Shown here: positions 1 through 8,652 of the stretch, one piece after another
How positions within the stretch are numbered: position 1 is the stretch's first letter
Layout of the letters: each line of letters begins with the position of its first letter
Source: Clostridium lacusfryxellense
GTDB taxonomy: Bacteria > Bacillota > Clostridia > Clostridiales > Clostridiaceae
DNA length: 64,000 nt
Assembly: GCF_018861735.1 (NCBI RefSeq)
Contig: NZ_JAHLEB010000015.1
Coordinates: 1 to 64,000, forward strand
Direction of reading: 5' to 3'
Notes under the pieces: generated by a model
What the model was told of the DNA's origin: nothing
Seen by the model: only the letters and a program-made list of their open reading frames with translations
The model's database searches: none
Program-made: the position numbers and the translations under genes

Positions 1-14
1 TTAAATATAAAAGT

Positions 15-58
15 AAAAAGCATGAGATACCCAAAAATATGGGTATCTCATGCTTTTT
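15..58. terminator. Bidirectional hairpin terminator
   Basis: Arms of 18 bases (AAAAAGCATGAGATACCC and its exact complement) flank an 8-base loop. The stem ends in A5 on the left and T5 on the right, so it could stop transcription from either side. The gene it serves lies left of the window. Confidence 0.85.
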
Positions 59-80
59 CTGTTCAAACCTAAAAACTTTA

Positions 81-104
81 CTGAAAAAAGAGTGCTTTTT
101 TCAG
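81..104. repeat. Short perfect hairpin
   Basis: CTGAAAAAAG and CTTTTTTCAG pair perfectly around a 4-base loop. No U-tract follows, so a terminator role is uncertain. Confidence 0.4.
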
Positions 105-278
105 TGGCCTCGGCTACAACCTACTACTTTTTCTATAACTGTAGAAACTCAATTATAGTTTGATCAGCAAATATAAATATTATACTAACTAAATATTTTT
201 CATCTTTTAAATAACTTCAATAAAATGAAAAGTTCATTAAATATGCTAAAGACAAACTATGGCTATATGTCTAGCTTC

Positions 279-338
279 AATAGTCTCACTCTGAATGTAA
301 CATAAATACAATTGTGTTACTTTCAGATTGAGGCTATT
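279..338. repeat. Palindromic repeat, copy A
   Basis: Two 24-base arms pair with about three mismatches. The left arm begins AATAGTCTCACTC and the right arm ends GATTGAGGCTATT. The core around GTAAC/GTTAC is shared with copies B (3209-3252) and C (3865-3918), so this is a dispersed palindromic element and not a simple terminator. Confidence 0.6.
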
Positions 339-366
339 ACACAGTTTTACGAATTGTAAATTACTT

Positions 367-387
367 AATTTATGGTAATTATGGTAT
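367..387 (+). repeat. Copy of a promoter-region segment
   Basis: These 21 bases are identical, in inverted orientation, to 3814-3834, upstream of the membrane-protein gene at 3348-3779. The similarity continues more weakly to about 405. Both copies lie near a palindromic repeat, which suggests a local inverted duplication with decay of this copy. No homologous reading frame follows here. Confidence 0.5.
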
Positions 388-499
388 AATTAAATATATA
401 TTTTATGACGGACTTGTATTCTATTATGGGGTAGTGCTCGCAAAATGCGGAAAATATACGTTAAGACAGTTATTACCAAAAATATATTTTATCAAAACA

Positions 500-539
500 T
501 TCTGAGTTAGAACTAATACTAAATAGTTCTAACTCAGAA
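500..539. repeat. Perfect 15-bp inverted repeat
   Basis: TTCTGAGTTAGAACT and its exact complement are separated by 10 bases. It could be a terminator or an operator. The right side runs into AAAAAC and the left side into a weak T-rich stretch on the minus strand. Confidence 0.5.
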
Positions 540-884
540 AAACATATAACATCGGTGTAAAGCATTGATATATCTAGCGTTTCATCACTAAATGATAAAG
601 CACCTATTTTTTTGCTCAAAACAAGTTAGTTAAAGTACAATTATAGCATTGATAATGCTATCTAAAATAGTGATAAAAACATTTGTTAGCTAATATATAA
701 TCCTTGAGAAAAATATTAAAATAACACTGGTATATTTAATATTTACCTTAGATATATCACCATTTTGGTAACAAATGTCTTAACGTATAAAATCCTCGTT
801 TCGCGGTTACTACCCCTAAATGTGTTATTTCACAGTAGTAGAATATGTTGAAGTAAATAATCAAATATTTTGAAGAGGTGTATT

Positions 885-1343
885 ATGCCAACAAAAGTGA
901 AAATAAAGATAAAGGATAATAGTGAATTAAGAGAAAAAATTGATGAATTATATGAAAAAATGAACCAAGTAGATTTAGCAAAATGGTCGTTACTCATGGC
1001 AAAACATATTTTGGACACTGTAAATATAGATTATAATTCGATAGATGCAATAGTTGATGGATTTATAGTAAATGAATTATGGCAGACAGGTAAAGTGAGG
1101 ATGTATGATGTAAGACAGGCTGGCTTTAAAATTCATAAGATTGCTCGTGAGTGCGATTCAGAAATAAAGAAAACAGCATTAAGAGTAGTTGGTCAAGCAG
1201 TATCAAGTGGACATATGAGAGAACATGCAATGGTAGCATCGGATTATGCAATAAAAACAATAGGCTTAATTAGTTCAAATGATATCGACGCTATAACCTT
1301 TGAAAGAGAATGGCAACTTAATGAATTGAAGAAGTTTTCGTAG
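885..1343 (+). CDS. Imm-5-like putative immunity protein
   Basis: Encodes about 152 residues, cytosolic, without signal peptide or membrane segment. The middle and end (VRMYDVRQAGFKIHKIARE, then VGQAVSSGHMREHAMVASDYA) resemble the Imm-5-like family, a set of small helical proteins named for their occurrence in polymorphic-toxin loci. The ATG at 885 is chosen because AGAGG lies 6 bases upstream; an upstream ATG at 870 lacks a site. No toxin gene is next to it; the downstream neighbour is a broken intron. The family match is by motif memory, and an immunity role is inference. Confidence 0.55.
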   Translation: MPTKVKIKIKDNSELREKIDELYEKMNQVDLAKWSLLMAKHILDTVNIDYNSIDAIVDGFIVNELWQTGKVRMYDVRQAGFKIHKIARECDSEIKKTALRVVGQAVSSGHMREHAMVASDYAIKTIGLISSNDIDAITFEREWQLNELKKFS

Positions 1344-1800
1344 CATAAAATGAGAATAAGCTGTGATAAATTTATTACACATCATTCGTAAACTACGGTG
1401 CGGCAAGAAGTCGCTAATTATTAGTGTTTCGTGAGAAACTGCATTAGTTACTAAATGTATCCCCGCTCGAAACTGCATTCTGAGTAATCGGTTTGTAGGT
1501 TGCATGAGAGTTAATTATCTAATCTTATTGCTTTACGCAGAAGTAATGGTGGGTTAGGGGAAAAGTGGAAAGCACAAACGAAAGTTGAACCTTTGTAATC
1601 TTCGTTAATGAAGATAAGCGTACTGCGACATAACAAGCTTATTATGGATAGGAAAGATTGAATCGTAGTCCAATCATGCAGTAACCCAAATATCTATCGG
1701 AGTAAAGAAGGGTGCTTACCCATTTGAATCTAATAATAGTGGAACTTGATAAGCCCTTTGTGTTCCTCGATAGAGGTAGGGCAATCGAAAGAAAGCTACA

Positions 1801-2376
1801 ATGCCAGAGGGTAATTTGCTACTTTCAATAAAACGAGTTACACAAATTAATAAGGGTAAAAAAACTGCTGGTGTTGACGGTCAAGTTGCAATCACTTCAA
1901 GTGATAGATTGAGATTGTATAGCCTTCTCAAAAAATATAGCATTAAGTATGTTAAACCAAAGCCAGTAAAGAGAGTATACATACCTAAGAAAAATGGTAA
2001 AATGCGACCTTTAGGAATACCTGTTATAAAAGACAGGATATTTCAAAACATAGTTAAAAATGCTCTGGAGCCACAATGGGAAGCAAAATTCGAACCTTCT
2101 TCATATGGATTCAGACCTAAGCGAAGAGCCCAAGATGCCATTGTCAACCTATTCACTAAGCTATCATCAAGGAGTACAAGACAGTGGGTATTCGAGGGTG
2201 ATTTCAAAGGTTGCTTTGATAATCTTAATCATCAATACATTATGGACTGTTTAATGGGTTTTCCCGCTAAAGAAACTATATATAAATGGTTGAAAGCAGG
2301 ATATGTTGATAATAATTCATTCAATGACACACATTGTGGAACCCCCCTTGAGGTGCTCCTTCTTCAGTATTCGTAA
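1801..2376 (+). pseudogene. ltrA: Group II intron reverse transcriptase, 3'-truncated
   Basis: About 180 residues of a group II intron-encoded reverse transcriptase. It has the N-terminal TAGVDG segment, RT1-RT2 (RPLGIPVIKDRIFQ), the SSYGFRP motif and the first catalytic block (FEGDFKGCFDN). The frame breaks at GTP, where GTPQGG and then the YADD catalytic block, the maturase X domain and the endonuclease domain should follow (full length is normally 400-600 residues). The last dozen residues are read from the minus-strand intron. It is not expected to be active. Confidence 0.85.
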
Positions 2377-2731
2377 ATACCCCATTTATCATCACTCCAC
2401 TTTGTAGATACTTTCGTACCAGAGAGATTACTCTACTATCTTTAATATCTTCCGATAGTATCCTTATTAATTTATCATGATTTATCGTATCAAAGTATTT
2501 AGAGAGGTCTATATTTACTGTCCATGTATGTCCAGCGTTAATATATCCCCTACATTTTTCAACAGCTTGTTTTGCACTCCTTAAAGGTCTAAACCCATAA
2601 CTATTATCCGAAAATTTATCTCTCGACAATACTTGCTCGAGTAAATCATTACCGTATCTATTTGCACCGTTTCTTCCTTCTTCTGACATAGGAGAAATAC
2701 TATGCACTTCTACGTTACCTTTAAGTTCCAC
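2321..2731 (-). pseudogene. ltrA: Second group II intron reverse transcriptase, doubly truncated
   Basis: A different reverse transcriptase lineage. The N-terminal leader (GNVEVHSISPMSEEG) runs through EQVLSRD and then jumps directly to FSDNSYGFRP, so about 70 residues covering RT0-RT2 have been deleted in frame. It continues through VNIDLSKYFDTINHD to GAPQGG and then enters antisense sequence of the first intron. The GTG at 2731 is not a native start: a small deletion just upstream has shifted the usual leader out of frame. It is non-functional. Confidence 0.85.
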
Positions 2732-3208
2732 TCTATTCAGCCTTCTTTATGAAGTTGTCTGCTTTCATCATATTTCTTCGTATCTTTCAAAATTCCAAAA
2801 CCTCCTATTGTTCAGTCCTTCCCACGCTAAAGCGATTAGCATGGTACTATGACATCTGCTGACTTCTGATAGTTCAGACATACATCACTGTATGGTTTGT
2901 TATTTCTAAATTCGTATCCACAACATATCTATCAGATCTCCCCGGGTAAGAACGCAATCTTTCACTCCATCTATCTGCTACATTTACATTCGCCAGTTTC
3001 GAATAGTTTTGGGCTTCATTTTGACTTGCAAATTTACCCACAAGCAAATGCCTTTTATGTAGTTTCTGTTCGTCAGACCAGAGTTTGGCCGCAGACTTCC
3101 TTCAGATTCCACCTCACGGTGGACACCCTTGTCTTAAGCTATGCACTTGGCACTATTAACCCGTACTAGGTACTTTCACCCATTAGATTACGCCCATGCC
3201 TGGCGCAC

Positions 3209-3252
3209 AAGTGAAAGTAACTCAATTACCATTGTGTTACTTTCGGCATATT
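3209..3252. repeat. Palindromic repeat, copy B (cut by intron)
   Basis: The core palindrome (GTAACTCAAT, 4 bases, ATTGTGTTAC; 3217-3240) has one mismatch. The left flank AAGTGAAA begins exactly at the intron boundary. Copy C carries about ten more bases here (AATAGACTCA), so the intron's 5' end is inserted inside this repeat. Insertion beside a hairpin is typical of some bacterial group II introns. Confidence 0.65.
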
Positions 3253-3272
3253 AATATAACTTAATTATATTA

Positions 3273-3299
3273 ACCCCCACATTAATTAAATGTGGGGGT
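3273..3299 (-). terminator. Hairpin downstream of membrane-protein gene
   Basis: ACCCCCACAT pairs perfectly with ATGTGGGGGT around a 7-base loop, 50 bases past the stop of the minus-strand gene at 3348. The run of T after the stem is weak. Confidence 0.6.
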
Positions 3300-3347
3300 A
3301 CTTGTGATATGACATATAAGAATATTCCAAATTAATTGAAACAATGA

Positions 3348-3779
3348 TTAATCATTTGTTAATGATATTTTTTCAACCTTGTAAAAACTTGTGACAAGAA
3401 TATATCCGAAGAGCATTTGCATAAAACTTATAAATAAATTAGAGTTAGCAAAACTAAGAGTTAAAATTTGTGAATTAATTGGAAATGTAAAAATTAAAAA
3501 GACAATCATACCTACGAAAAAACTCGGGAGACCAACTAAAATAAGTCTCGGTAAATTGATCTTCCAATGACCATTCATCTTCGTTTCACTAATTAATTTT
3601 TCAACACCAAATATCATTCCTGCAATGCAGTAAACAATAAATTCGAATACGAAACCAATTGTATTTCCCATACTATCCTTTTGATATGTTTCAACAAGTT
3701 TATCAACTATACTAACTCCGAAAAACAACAATGTTATAGCCATTAGCATAATAATATACCGTAGTATCTTTTTTTTCAT
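3348..3779 (-). CDS. Small multi-pass membrane protein of unknown function
   Basis: Encodes 143 residues with four hydrophobic stretches (about residues 5-24, 40-60, 80-103 and 115-135). The lysine-rich start MKKKILRY suggests a cytoplasmic N-terminus. The ATG at 3779 is chosen because GAGGGGG lies 8 bases upstream; the longer frame (to 3815) has no site. No family is recognised. It is a single-gene unit: terminator-like hairpin downstream and a promoter-like TATGAT region upstream that is duplicated at 367-387. Confidence 0.65.
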   Translation of the reverse strand: MKKKILRYIIMLMAITLLFFGVSIVDKLVETYQKDSMGNTIGFVFEFIVYCIAGMIFGVEKLISETKMNGHWKINLPRLILVGLPSFFVGMIVFLIFTFPINSQILTLSFANSNLFISFMQMLFGYILVTSFYKVEKISLTND

Positions 3780-3864
3780 AAAGATATCCCCCTCTATTTT
3801 AATATATATAATCATACCATAATTACCATAAATTGAATATATTAAAAATCATTTTTAAATGAGT

Positions 3865-3918
3865 AATAGACTCAAAGTGAAAGTAACTCAATTGGTATTG
3901 TGTTACATTCGGAATATT
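3865..3918. repeat. Palindromic repeat, copy C
   Basis: Intact 54-base version: AATAGACTC on the left, core GTAACTCAAT/ATTGTGTTAC, and CGGAATATT on the right. It lies between two minus-strand genes and serves as the reference for the intron-cut copy B. Confidence 0.6.
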
Positions 3919-3937
3919 AAAATACTCCAAATATGTT

Positions 3938-3964
3938 AAACCCCATATCATTAGATATGAGGTT
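3938..3964 (-). terminator. Hairpin downstream of the phosphorylase-like gene
   Basis: AACCCCATATC and GATATGAGGTT pair around ATTA with a single mismatch, 50 bases beyond the minus-strand stop at 4014. This is the same layout as at 3273-3299: palindromic repeat copy, hairpin, gene. Confidence 0.55.
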
Positions 3965-4013
3965 ACTTGAGACTTAATATATGAATATAGCAAAGTAACT
4001 CAACTTTTATTTG

Positions 4014-4814
4014 TTAGAATACTTGATATATAATCTGAGGAATAATTTTTCGTCTTACCTCACTTCTATAGAGTTGTTCCTCTTCTGTTCGTCCACTATA
4101 TAAAGATTTTTTTAATGTTGAATTGTCAGATACAATAAAAATCGCACATATTGATATTCCACTTATATTGGCGGCTTTAAAAGATGCGGACGTTTCCATC
4201 TCGATTACTTGTGCCCCCATGCTTATAATGTTATCTAAATGAGCAAACTGTGCAAATATAGTATCAACACTAAAGTTATCTGCGATATGCCATTTAACTT
4301 TATTAGCAATACAAATTTTATCAGTGACATCCGTTACCTTCGTAAACATATTTCCATCTGGATAATTTCGTTCACCGAAACAATTTACATCAATGTTTTT
4401 AGATAAGTATTTACAAACACCATCTCCACAAATTGAAAATCTTGGGATAACAATATCTCCAATATTTATCCCTTCAATAAGAGAACCTACAGAACCTACA
4501 AATATGATATTTTTGCACTTAGTACAGCCTAAAGCCAGAATTACATCGGTACAAACACTAGCACCAATACCCGTTTTAATATATGTATAATTTTTATCTT
4601 CAATTGAAAATTCCCATACTTTTATAGGACCATCAACTATCATTTCTACTTGTACACTAGTATCATACTTGTCAGGTTCCCACCAAGGAGCAATAATAAC
4701 ATTTTCTTTTATTATGTTTTTATCGCATCCTATTACAGACTTGCATATATCTTTCTCCTTTGTACCATATTTAATATTACCATCAATAAGATACTGATAA
4801 ATTTCTGATATCAT
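4014..4814 (-). CDS. Nucleoside phosphorylase (PNP/UDP family)-like protein
   Basis: Encodes 266 residues, close to the 230-290 usual for this family, which releases bases from nucleosides using phosphate. Visible signatures are the glycine-rich phosphate-loop region (IIFVGSVGSLIEGINIGDIV), the IGASVCTDVILAL segment, and the substrate-binding MGAQVIEMETSASFKAA, where VIEMETS matches the ribose-binding MExE/MEtA motif. Substrate choice cannot be told. The ATG at 4814 follows GAGGGGGATATTA; an upstream TTG at 4829 is less likely. It is a monocistronic minus-strand gene. Confidence 0.8.
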   Translation of the reverse strand: MISEIYQYLIDGNIKYGTKEKDICKSVIGCDKNIIKENVIIAPWWEPDKYDTSVQVEMIVDGPIKVWEFSIEDKNYTYIKTGIGASVCTDVILALGCTKCKNIIFVGSVGSLIEGINIGDIVIPRFSICGDGVCKYLSKNIDVNCFGERNYPDGNMFTKVTDVTDKICIANKVKWHIADNFSVDTIFAQFAHLDNIISMGAQVIEMETSASFKAANISGISICAIFIVSDNSTLKKSLYSGRTEEEQLYRSEVRRKIIPQIIYQVF

Positions 4815-5078
4815 TAATATCCCCCTCAAAGTATATTTACAATTATTTAAAAATGTTGAAAATTTACTTAATTATACCATATATAACATGAGAATTTTGC
4901 AGTTCTAAACGATAAAACCCACTCAATATAATAAACGTTGTATGGTTTCCTCTATAACTTCACTTGTTTTTTCTTTGAATAAAAAAAAATAATTATATTG
5001 ACTAAACTTTTTATAATTGCTACAATAATACCTAGATGTAATATGCATAGTTATTCTAAGTATGAAAGGAGAAATTTT

Positions 5079-5420
5079 ATGAAAGTTAATAAGGAATTAC
5101 TTAGGGGTTGTACTGTAATACTGATACTAAGCTTGCTTGAGCGGAAATCAATGTATGGATATGAGATGATTAAAGAGCTTCAAAAAAAGTCTAATGGGGT
5201 ATTTGCATTTAAGGAAGGAACCATCTATCCTATTTTGCATTCTCTTGAAGCCAATAATTTAATTGAGTCCTATTGGAATGAGAATGTAGGTGTTCGTAAA
5301 AGAAAATACTACAGGATTACTGAGGCTGGCAAAACTGAGGCTAAGGAAAAGCAACAGGAATGGAAGGTATTTACTGAAGCTATGGGTCAAGTTTTATGGG
5401 AGGGAATAGCATGGGGTTAA
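5079..5420 (+). CDS. PadR-family transcriptional regulator
   Basis: Encodes 113 residues with the PadR winged helix: LLRGCTVILILSLLERKSMYGYEMIKEL, then FKEGTIYPILHSLEANNLI and the wing GVRKRKYYRITEAGK. PadR proteins are dimeric repressors, often controlling a neighbouring membrane protein. AAAGGAG sits just before the ATG at 5079; an earlier ATG in frame has no such site. The stop overlaps the start of the FtsW-family gene, so the two are translationally coupled, as in many clostridial PadR and membrane-protein pairs. Confidence 0.9.
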   Translation: MKVNKELLRGCTVILILSLLERKSMYGYEMIKELQKKSNGVFAFKEGTIYPILHSLEANNLIESYWNENVGVRKRKYYRITEAGKTEAKEKQQEWKVFTEAMGQVLWEGIAWG

Positions 5421-6697
5421 ATGATAATGAAAAGATAAAAGAATATCTAAGCAGCATATGTTGCCAGATTAGGAATTCAAAGATACATAGTGATATTCAG
5501 GAGGAAGTTAGAGGGCATATTGAAGAAATTGCTCAGGAATATATCGACGGCGGTTTATCTGAAAATGAAGCCATAAATAATGCATTAACACAAATGGGTG
5601 ATGCATCTCTTATTGGTAGGGAGCTTAATAAAGTTCATAAGCAAAAACCTGAGTGGAGCATAATAATTTTAACTTCAATTTTTGCAGTGCTAGGCCTATC
5701 AATGATTTTCCTTATAGATTACAGCGGAATACTCAATTATTCATTATTTTCCAAAAGCATTATAGGTACATTAATAGGTCTCTCTTTTGCTGCTTTTTTA
5801 TACTATTTTGACTACATGAAAATCAAAAGTTATTCCCAATATATATACCTTGCAACTATCGCAGTTATGCTTCTTACAATTATATTTGGTCGGACGGTTA
5901 ATGGAAAAACATTTTTATTTATTGGTATAGGTATTAATTTTATTGATGTAAGTCCATGGCTTCTAACTATCTCCTTAGCCGGCATATTTAGCAAATTTAA
6001 TTGGAGTGAGAACAGGAAGTCCATCTATGGCAGTATCATAATTGTTGTTCCGATTCTTCTAATGATTGTTAGCCACTCATTTTCTGCATTGTTGCCTTAT
6101 TGTACGTCAGTTATAGTTCTTTTGATAATGTCTGGAGTAAAAATAAAAAAAATCTCCATACTTATAACATCCTGCTTAACTGCATTTATTCTTTTCTTAT
6201 TTAAGGAACCCTACCGCACTCAAAGGCTTTTAATTTTCTTAAATGCAAAAGGTGATCCCCAGGGAAGCGGATATTTAAATATCCAATTAGATAAACTAAT
6301 TCACTCAGCAGGCATTTGGGGACAGGGACTTACCTTTGACGGTAAAATGCTACCTGAAATACACACAGATTTTATTTTTACCTACATCATATACACCTTT
6401 GGCTGGATTGCTGGAATTTTACTGGTTGTTCTAATAGTCCTCTTCTTAGTAAGAATAGGAAATATTGCTCTTTATGTTAAAAACAGCTATGGAAAGCTTT
6501 TAATTAGTGGATTTACAGCAATGTTTTCTGTTCAGTTTGTATGGAATATACTTATGAATCTAAGCCTTGCACCAATAACTAGTGTTGATTTGCCTTTCAT
6601 AAGCTATGGAAATTCACAATTTATCATAAGTATGGCTGTTGTAGGCTTGATATCAAATATATATAAACAAAAGAATAAAACACTTTGGACTGCCTAG
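5411..6697 (+). CDS. FtsW/RodA/SpoVE-family protein with permease-prefix domain
   Basis: Encodes 428 residues. The first 75 are soluble and look like a permease-prefix domain (IQEEVRGHIEEIAQEYIDGG, then EAINNALTQMGD). The rest has about ten membrane segments of the SEDS family, which polymerise peptidoglycan glycan chains from lipid II. The catalytic-loop motif EIHTDFIFTY keeps the essential aspartate, and the C-terminal LPFISYGNSQFI is the family signature. GGGAGGG lies 6 bases before the ATG at 5411, inside the end of padR. It may be a specialised, PadR-controlled polymerase; no partner transpeptidase is adjacent. Confidence 0.85.
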   Translation: MGLNDNEKIKEYLSSICCQIRNSKIHSDIQEEVRGHIEEIAQEYIDGGLSENEAINNALTQMGDASLIGRELNKVHKQKPEWSIIILTSIFAVLGLSMIFLIDYSGILNYSLFSKSIIGTLIGLSFAAFLYYFDYMKIKSYSQYIYLATIAVMLLTIIFGRTVNGKTFLFIGIGINFIDVSPWLLTISLAGIFSKFNWSENRKSIYGSIIIVVPILLMIVSHSFSALLPYCTSVIVLLIMSGVKIKKISILITSCLTAFILFLFKEPYRTQRLLIFLNAKGDPQGSGYLNIQLDKLIHSAGIWGQGLTFDGKMLPEIHTDFIFTYIIYTFGWIAGILLVVLIVLFLVRIGNIALYVKNSYGKLLISGFTAMFSVQFVWNILMNLSLAPITSVDLPFISYGNSQFIISMAVVGLISNIYKQKNKTLWTA

Positions 6698-6847
6698 AAT
6701 ACTGCGTTTAATTAAAGTTTTAAGATAAAGCAGTGTATATTCTCAATTAGACGCTACTACAATCTACCTATAAATTATTTCACAGTCTTATGATATTATT
6801 AATTAATATACATTTCAAAATAATATTTATTTGTTAAGGAGTTAAAA

Positions 6848-7708
6848 ATGAAAAAATTGAGGTTATTAACTTTTATACCATTATTGATGGCAGTACCATC
6901 AATAATTATTGGGGTGATAGCAATGTACACCAATAAAGTACCAATTAATATTTTTGTTCAAAATATTTTTTATTTAGTATTAGCTGGAATAATTTCATAC
7001 TTTATACTGCTAAAAAAATCTAAATCTAAAGTTAAAAATAATGCAAACACTAATACCACTACTATTATAATTGCAATAATCCTTTTATTTCTAACTTTTA
7101 TTAGTTCAGGAATAGAAGGAGTTCATAGATGGGTATCTGTTGGGCCAATTAAGTTTTACGTTGCAGTAATTATTCTACCAATTATAATTATAGATATATG
7201 GAAATTATTGCAAATAAGAGATTGGTGGGTTTCAGCTACTATTACAATAGTTATATCCATTTTGCTTGCTTTACAACCTGATGCTTCTATGTTATCTGCA
7301 TTTGCTATTCCAATGATAATGTTGTTATGGAATAAGATTAATAATAATACTTTTCGCTTTTGTATTGTAGTGTTACTTTTTACTTTGATTATTATTTCAT
7401 GGATGTTTTTAGATGAATTACCACCTGTATCTTATGTTGAAAATATAGTTATTTTGGTAGCGAATATGGGACTTATATGGCTTTGTTTAGGGGTTATCTC
7501 TCTTGTAATATTGCCATTGCCATTTATATTTTTTCCACCAAAAAAATATAAATTGTTATCAGTAAGCATTGGTATGTATTTTATAATTATCTTAATTTCT
7601 ACTTTACTTGGAAATTTTCCAGTTCCATTGATGGGATACGGAGTTTCCCCTATAATAGGATATTTTATATCTATAACTTGGTTTGCAAACTCCAAAATTA
7701 ATTCATAA
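6848..7708 (+). CDS. Divergent, short FtsW/RodA-like membrane protein
   Basis: Encodes 286 residues with about nine hydrophobic segments, after AAGGAG. Three features recall SEDS proteins: EGVHRWVSVGPIKFYVAVI (compare GxxRWI.LG..FQPSE), LLALQPDASMLSAFAIP (compare LLQPDLGT) and PVPLMGYGVSPIIG near the end (compare LPFISYGGS). The catalytic TDF motif is absent; the equivalent loop reads ELPPVSYVENIV. It is much shorter than FtsW (about 380). It may be a degenerate SEDS paralogue without polymerase activity. The assignment is by motif resemblance only. Confidence 0.5.
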   Translation: MKKLRLLTFIPLLMAVPSIIIGVIAMYTNKVPINIFVQNIFYLVLAGIISYFILLKKSKSKVKNNANTNTTTIIIAIILLFLTFISSGIEGVHRWVSVGPIKFYVAVIILPIIIIDIWKLLQIRDWWVSATITIVISILLALQPDASMLSAFAIPMIMLLWNKINNNTFRFCIVVLLFTLIIISWMFLDELPPVSYVENIVILVANMGLIWLCLGVISLVILPLPFIFFPPKKYKLLSVSIGMYFIIILISTLLGNFPVPLMGYGVSPIIGYFISITWFANSKINS

Positions 7709-8237
7709 TATTCATAAAATATGTAATAAATATAGCCAGAGTTCGTTATTTATGCTAAGAACTAAACCGCTAAAGACGGTGGTAGACGAGTACTAATTAT
7801 TTTAATTTTGCTTTTTTCCTTAAATAAAATAAAAAAAAGCATCTTAAATAAGATACTACTTTATTATAATTCACACTTCCTATAAACTTTTATTGTTGAA
7901 ATAAAAAATAAGGGAGTGTTATTATTAATGTGTAATAAATAAATCATAAAGTAATAATAGAGTTGCAACTTCATTAGTAATTCAAGCTAATTTAGGTTTG
8001 AAATTTGAGATATATTAAATTTAAGATTGCACGATAAATTTGCGACGGAGATAGATATTGGCTAAATAAGGTACAAGTGGATTTAAATCTAAATCCACTT
8101 GTACCTTTTTTATTTTTTGATGTGCATTAGAAGAAATTTGACGACAATTATTAGCGTATGCTTAATTCAAAATATATCTCTATATCTTTAAAAAATGGTA
8201 TAATTAGCATTATAAATATAAAACTAGGATATTTATT
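7709..8237. other. Gene-free interval
   Basis: No reading frame of note. It contains A/T tracts, a possible weak hairpin near 7833-7855 and the strong hairpin at 8070-8112. It probably once held part of the gene set whose remnants lie at 8238-8777. Confidence 0.5.
8070..8112 (+). terminator. Strong intrinsic terminator
   Basis: GGTACAAGTGGATTTA pairs perfectly with its complement around a 4-base loop, followed by TTTTTT. No intact gene lies just upstream, so it may belong to a lost gene. Confidence 0.85.
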
Positions 8238-8489
8238 ATGAATAAAATTTTAATAATAGAAGATGATTTAAACTTAAAAAAGTATATGCGGGAATATTTA
8301 AATGCTTATGATTATGACACTATTCTCTTAAATGATTTCCAAAATGTCTTAGAAGATGTTCAGCATATAGATCCTAATCTTATAATATTAGATATTAATC
8401 ATCCAACCTTTGATGGCTTTTACTTTTTAAAAATCATTAGAAATAAATCTAAGGTTCCAGTAATTATTGTTTCAGCTAATGCAAAGTGA
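8238..8489 (+). pseudogene. Response regulator receiver domain, truncated
   Basis: 83 residues of an OmpR-type receiver domain: acidic pocket EDD at residues 8-10, phospho-acceptor in LIILDINHPTFDGF, and KVPVIIVSA with the conserved Ser/Ala before the cut. It resembles regulators of bacitracin/lantibiotic ABC exporters. The conserved Lys, the rest of the receiver and the DNA-binding domain are missing. The frame is cut within an overlap with the permease tail at 8479, so an internal deletion probably fused two genes. Confidence 0.8.
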
Positions 8490-8643
8490 TTTATTAAACA
8501 TATACTCTCCATTTGCTGCAACTCCAAATATTACTGATAAAAAATATATCACTAAACTAACAGCCAAAACTACTTATATAGTTTTACAAATAGGAGCTTT
8601 CTTTATTACAAGGAGGAGGTACATTAGGGAGGTAGTTGGGTAA
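8479..8643 (+). pseudogene. C-terminal tail of an ABC-type permease
   Basis: A 54-codon frame reads MQSDLLNIYSPFAATPNITD and ends FFITRRRYIREVVG. The pattern of an extracellular loop, one hydrophobic helix (about TTYIVLQIGAFFIT) and a basic C-terminus looks like the end of an ABC-2/antibiotic-exporter permease. It overlaps the truncated regulator by 11 bases in another frame. Family identity is uncertain; its being a remnant is supported by the fusion with the regulator and by the terminator directly after it. Confidence 0.45.
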
Positions 8644-8652
8644 TAGAGGAAA

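Larger units (their letters stand above)
1..884. other. Gene-poor left end with hairpins and repeat remnants
   Basis: No convincing coding region precedes the ATG at 885. The stretch holds two hairpins near the left edge, a palindromic repeat at 279-338, a 21-base match (367-387) to the promoter region of the membrane-protein gene at 3348, and a perfect inverted repeat at 500-539. The rest is AT-rich and unassigned. It looks like decayed intergenic DNA. Confidence 0.6.
1398..3208. mobile_element. Inverted fusion of two group II intron 5' halves
   Basis: A group II intron 5' end (GTGCGGC) starts at 1398 on the plus strand and a second (GTGCGCC) starts at 3208 on the minus strand. Each is followed by a few hundred bases of intron RNA-domain sequence and then part of a maturase/reverse transcriptase. 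The two reverse transcriptases meet at about 2340-2355, inside the codons of their conserved G-x-PQGG motif. Neither 3' end (domains V and VI) is present, so the element cannot splice. The right edge abuts palindromic repeat copy B at 3209 exactly. The 455 bases before the first reading frame and about 470 after the second are non-coding intron sequence. Confidence 0.75.

Noticed and set aside
2897-3169. 90-codon plus-strand frame
   Set aside because: It lies wholly in the RNA-domain part of the minus-strand intron and lacks a start signal.
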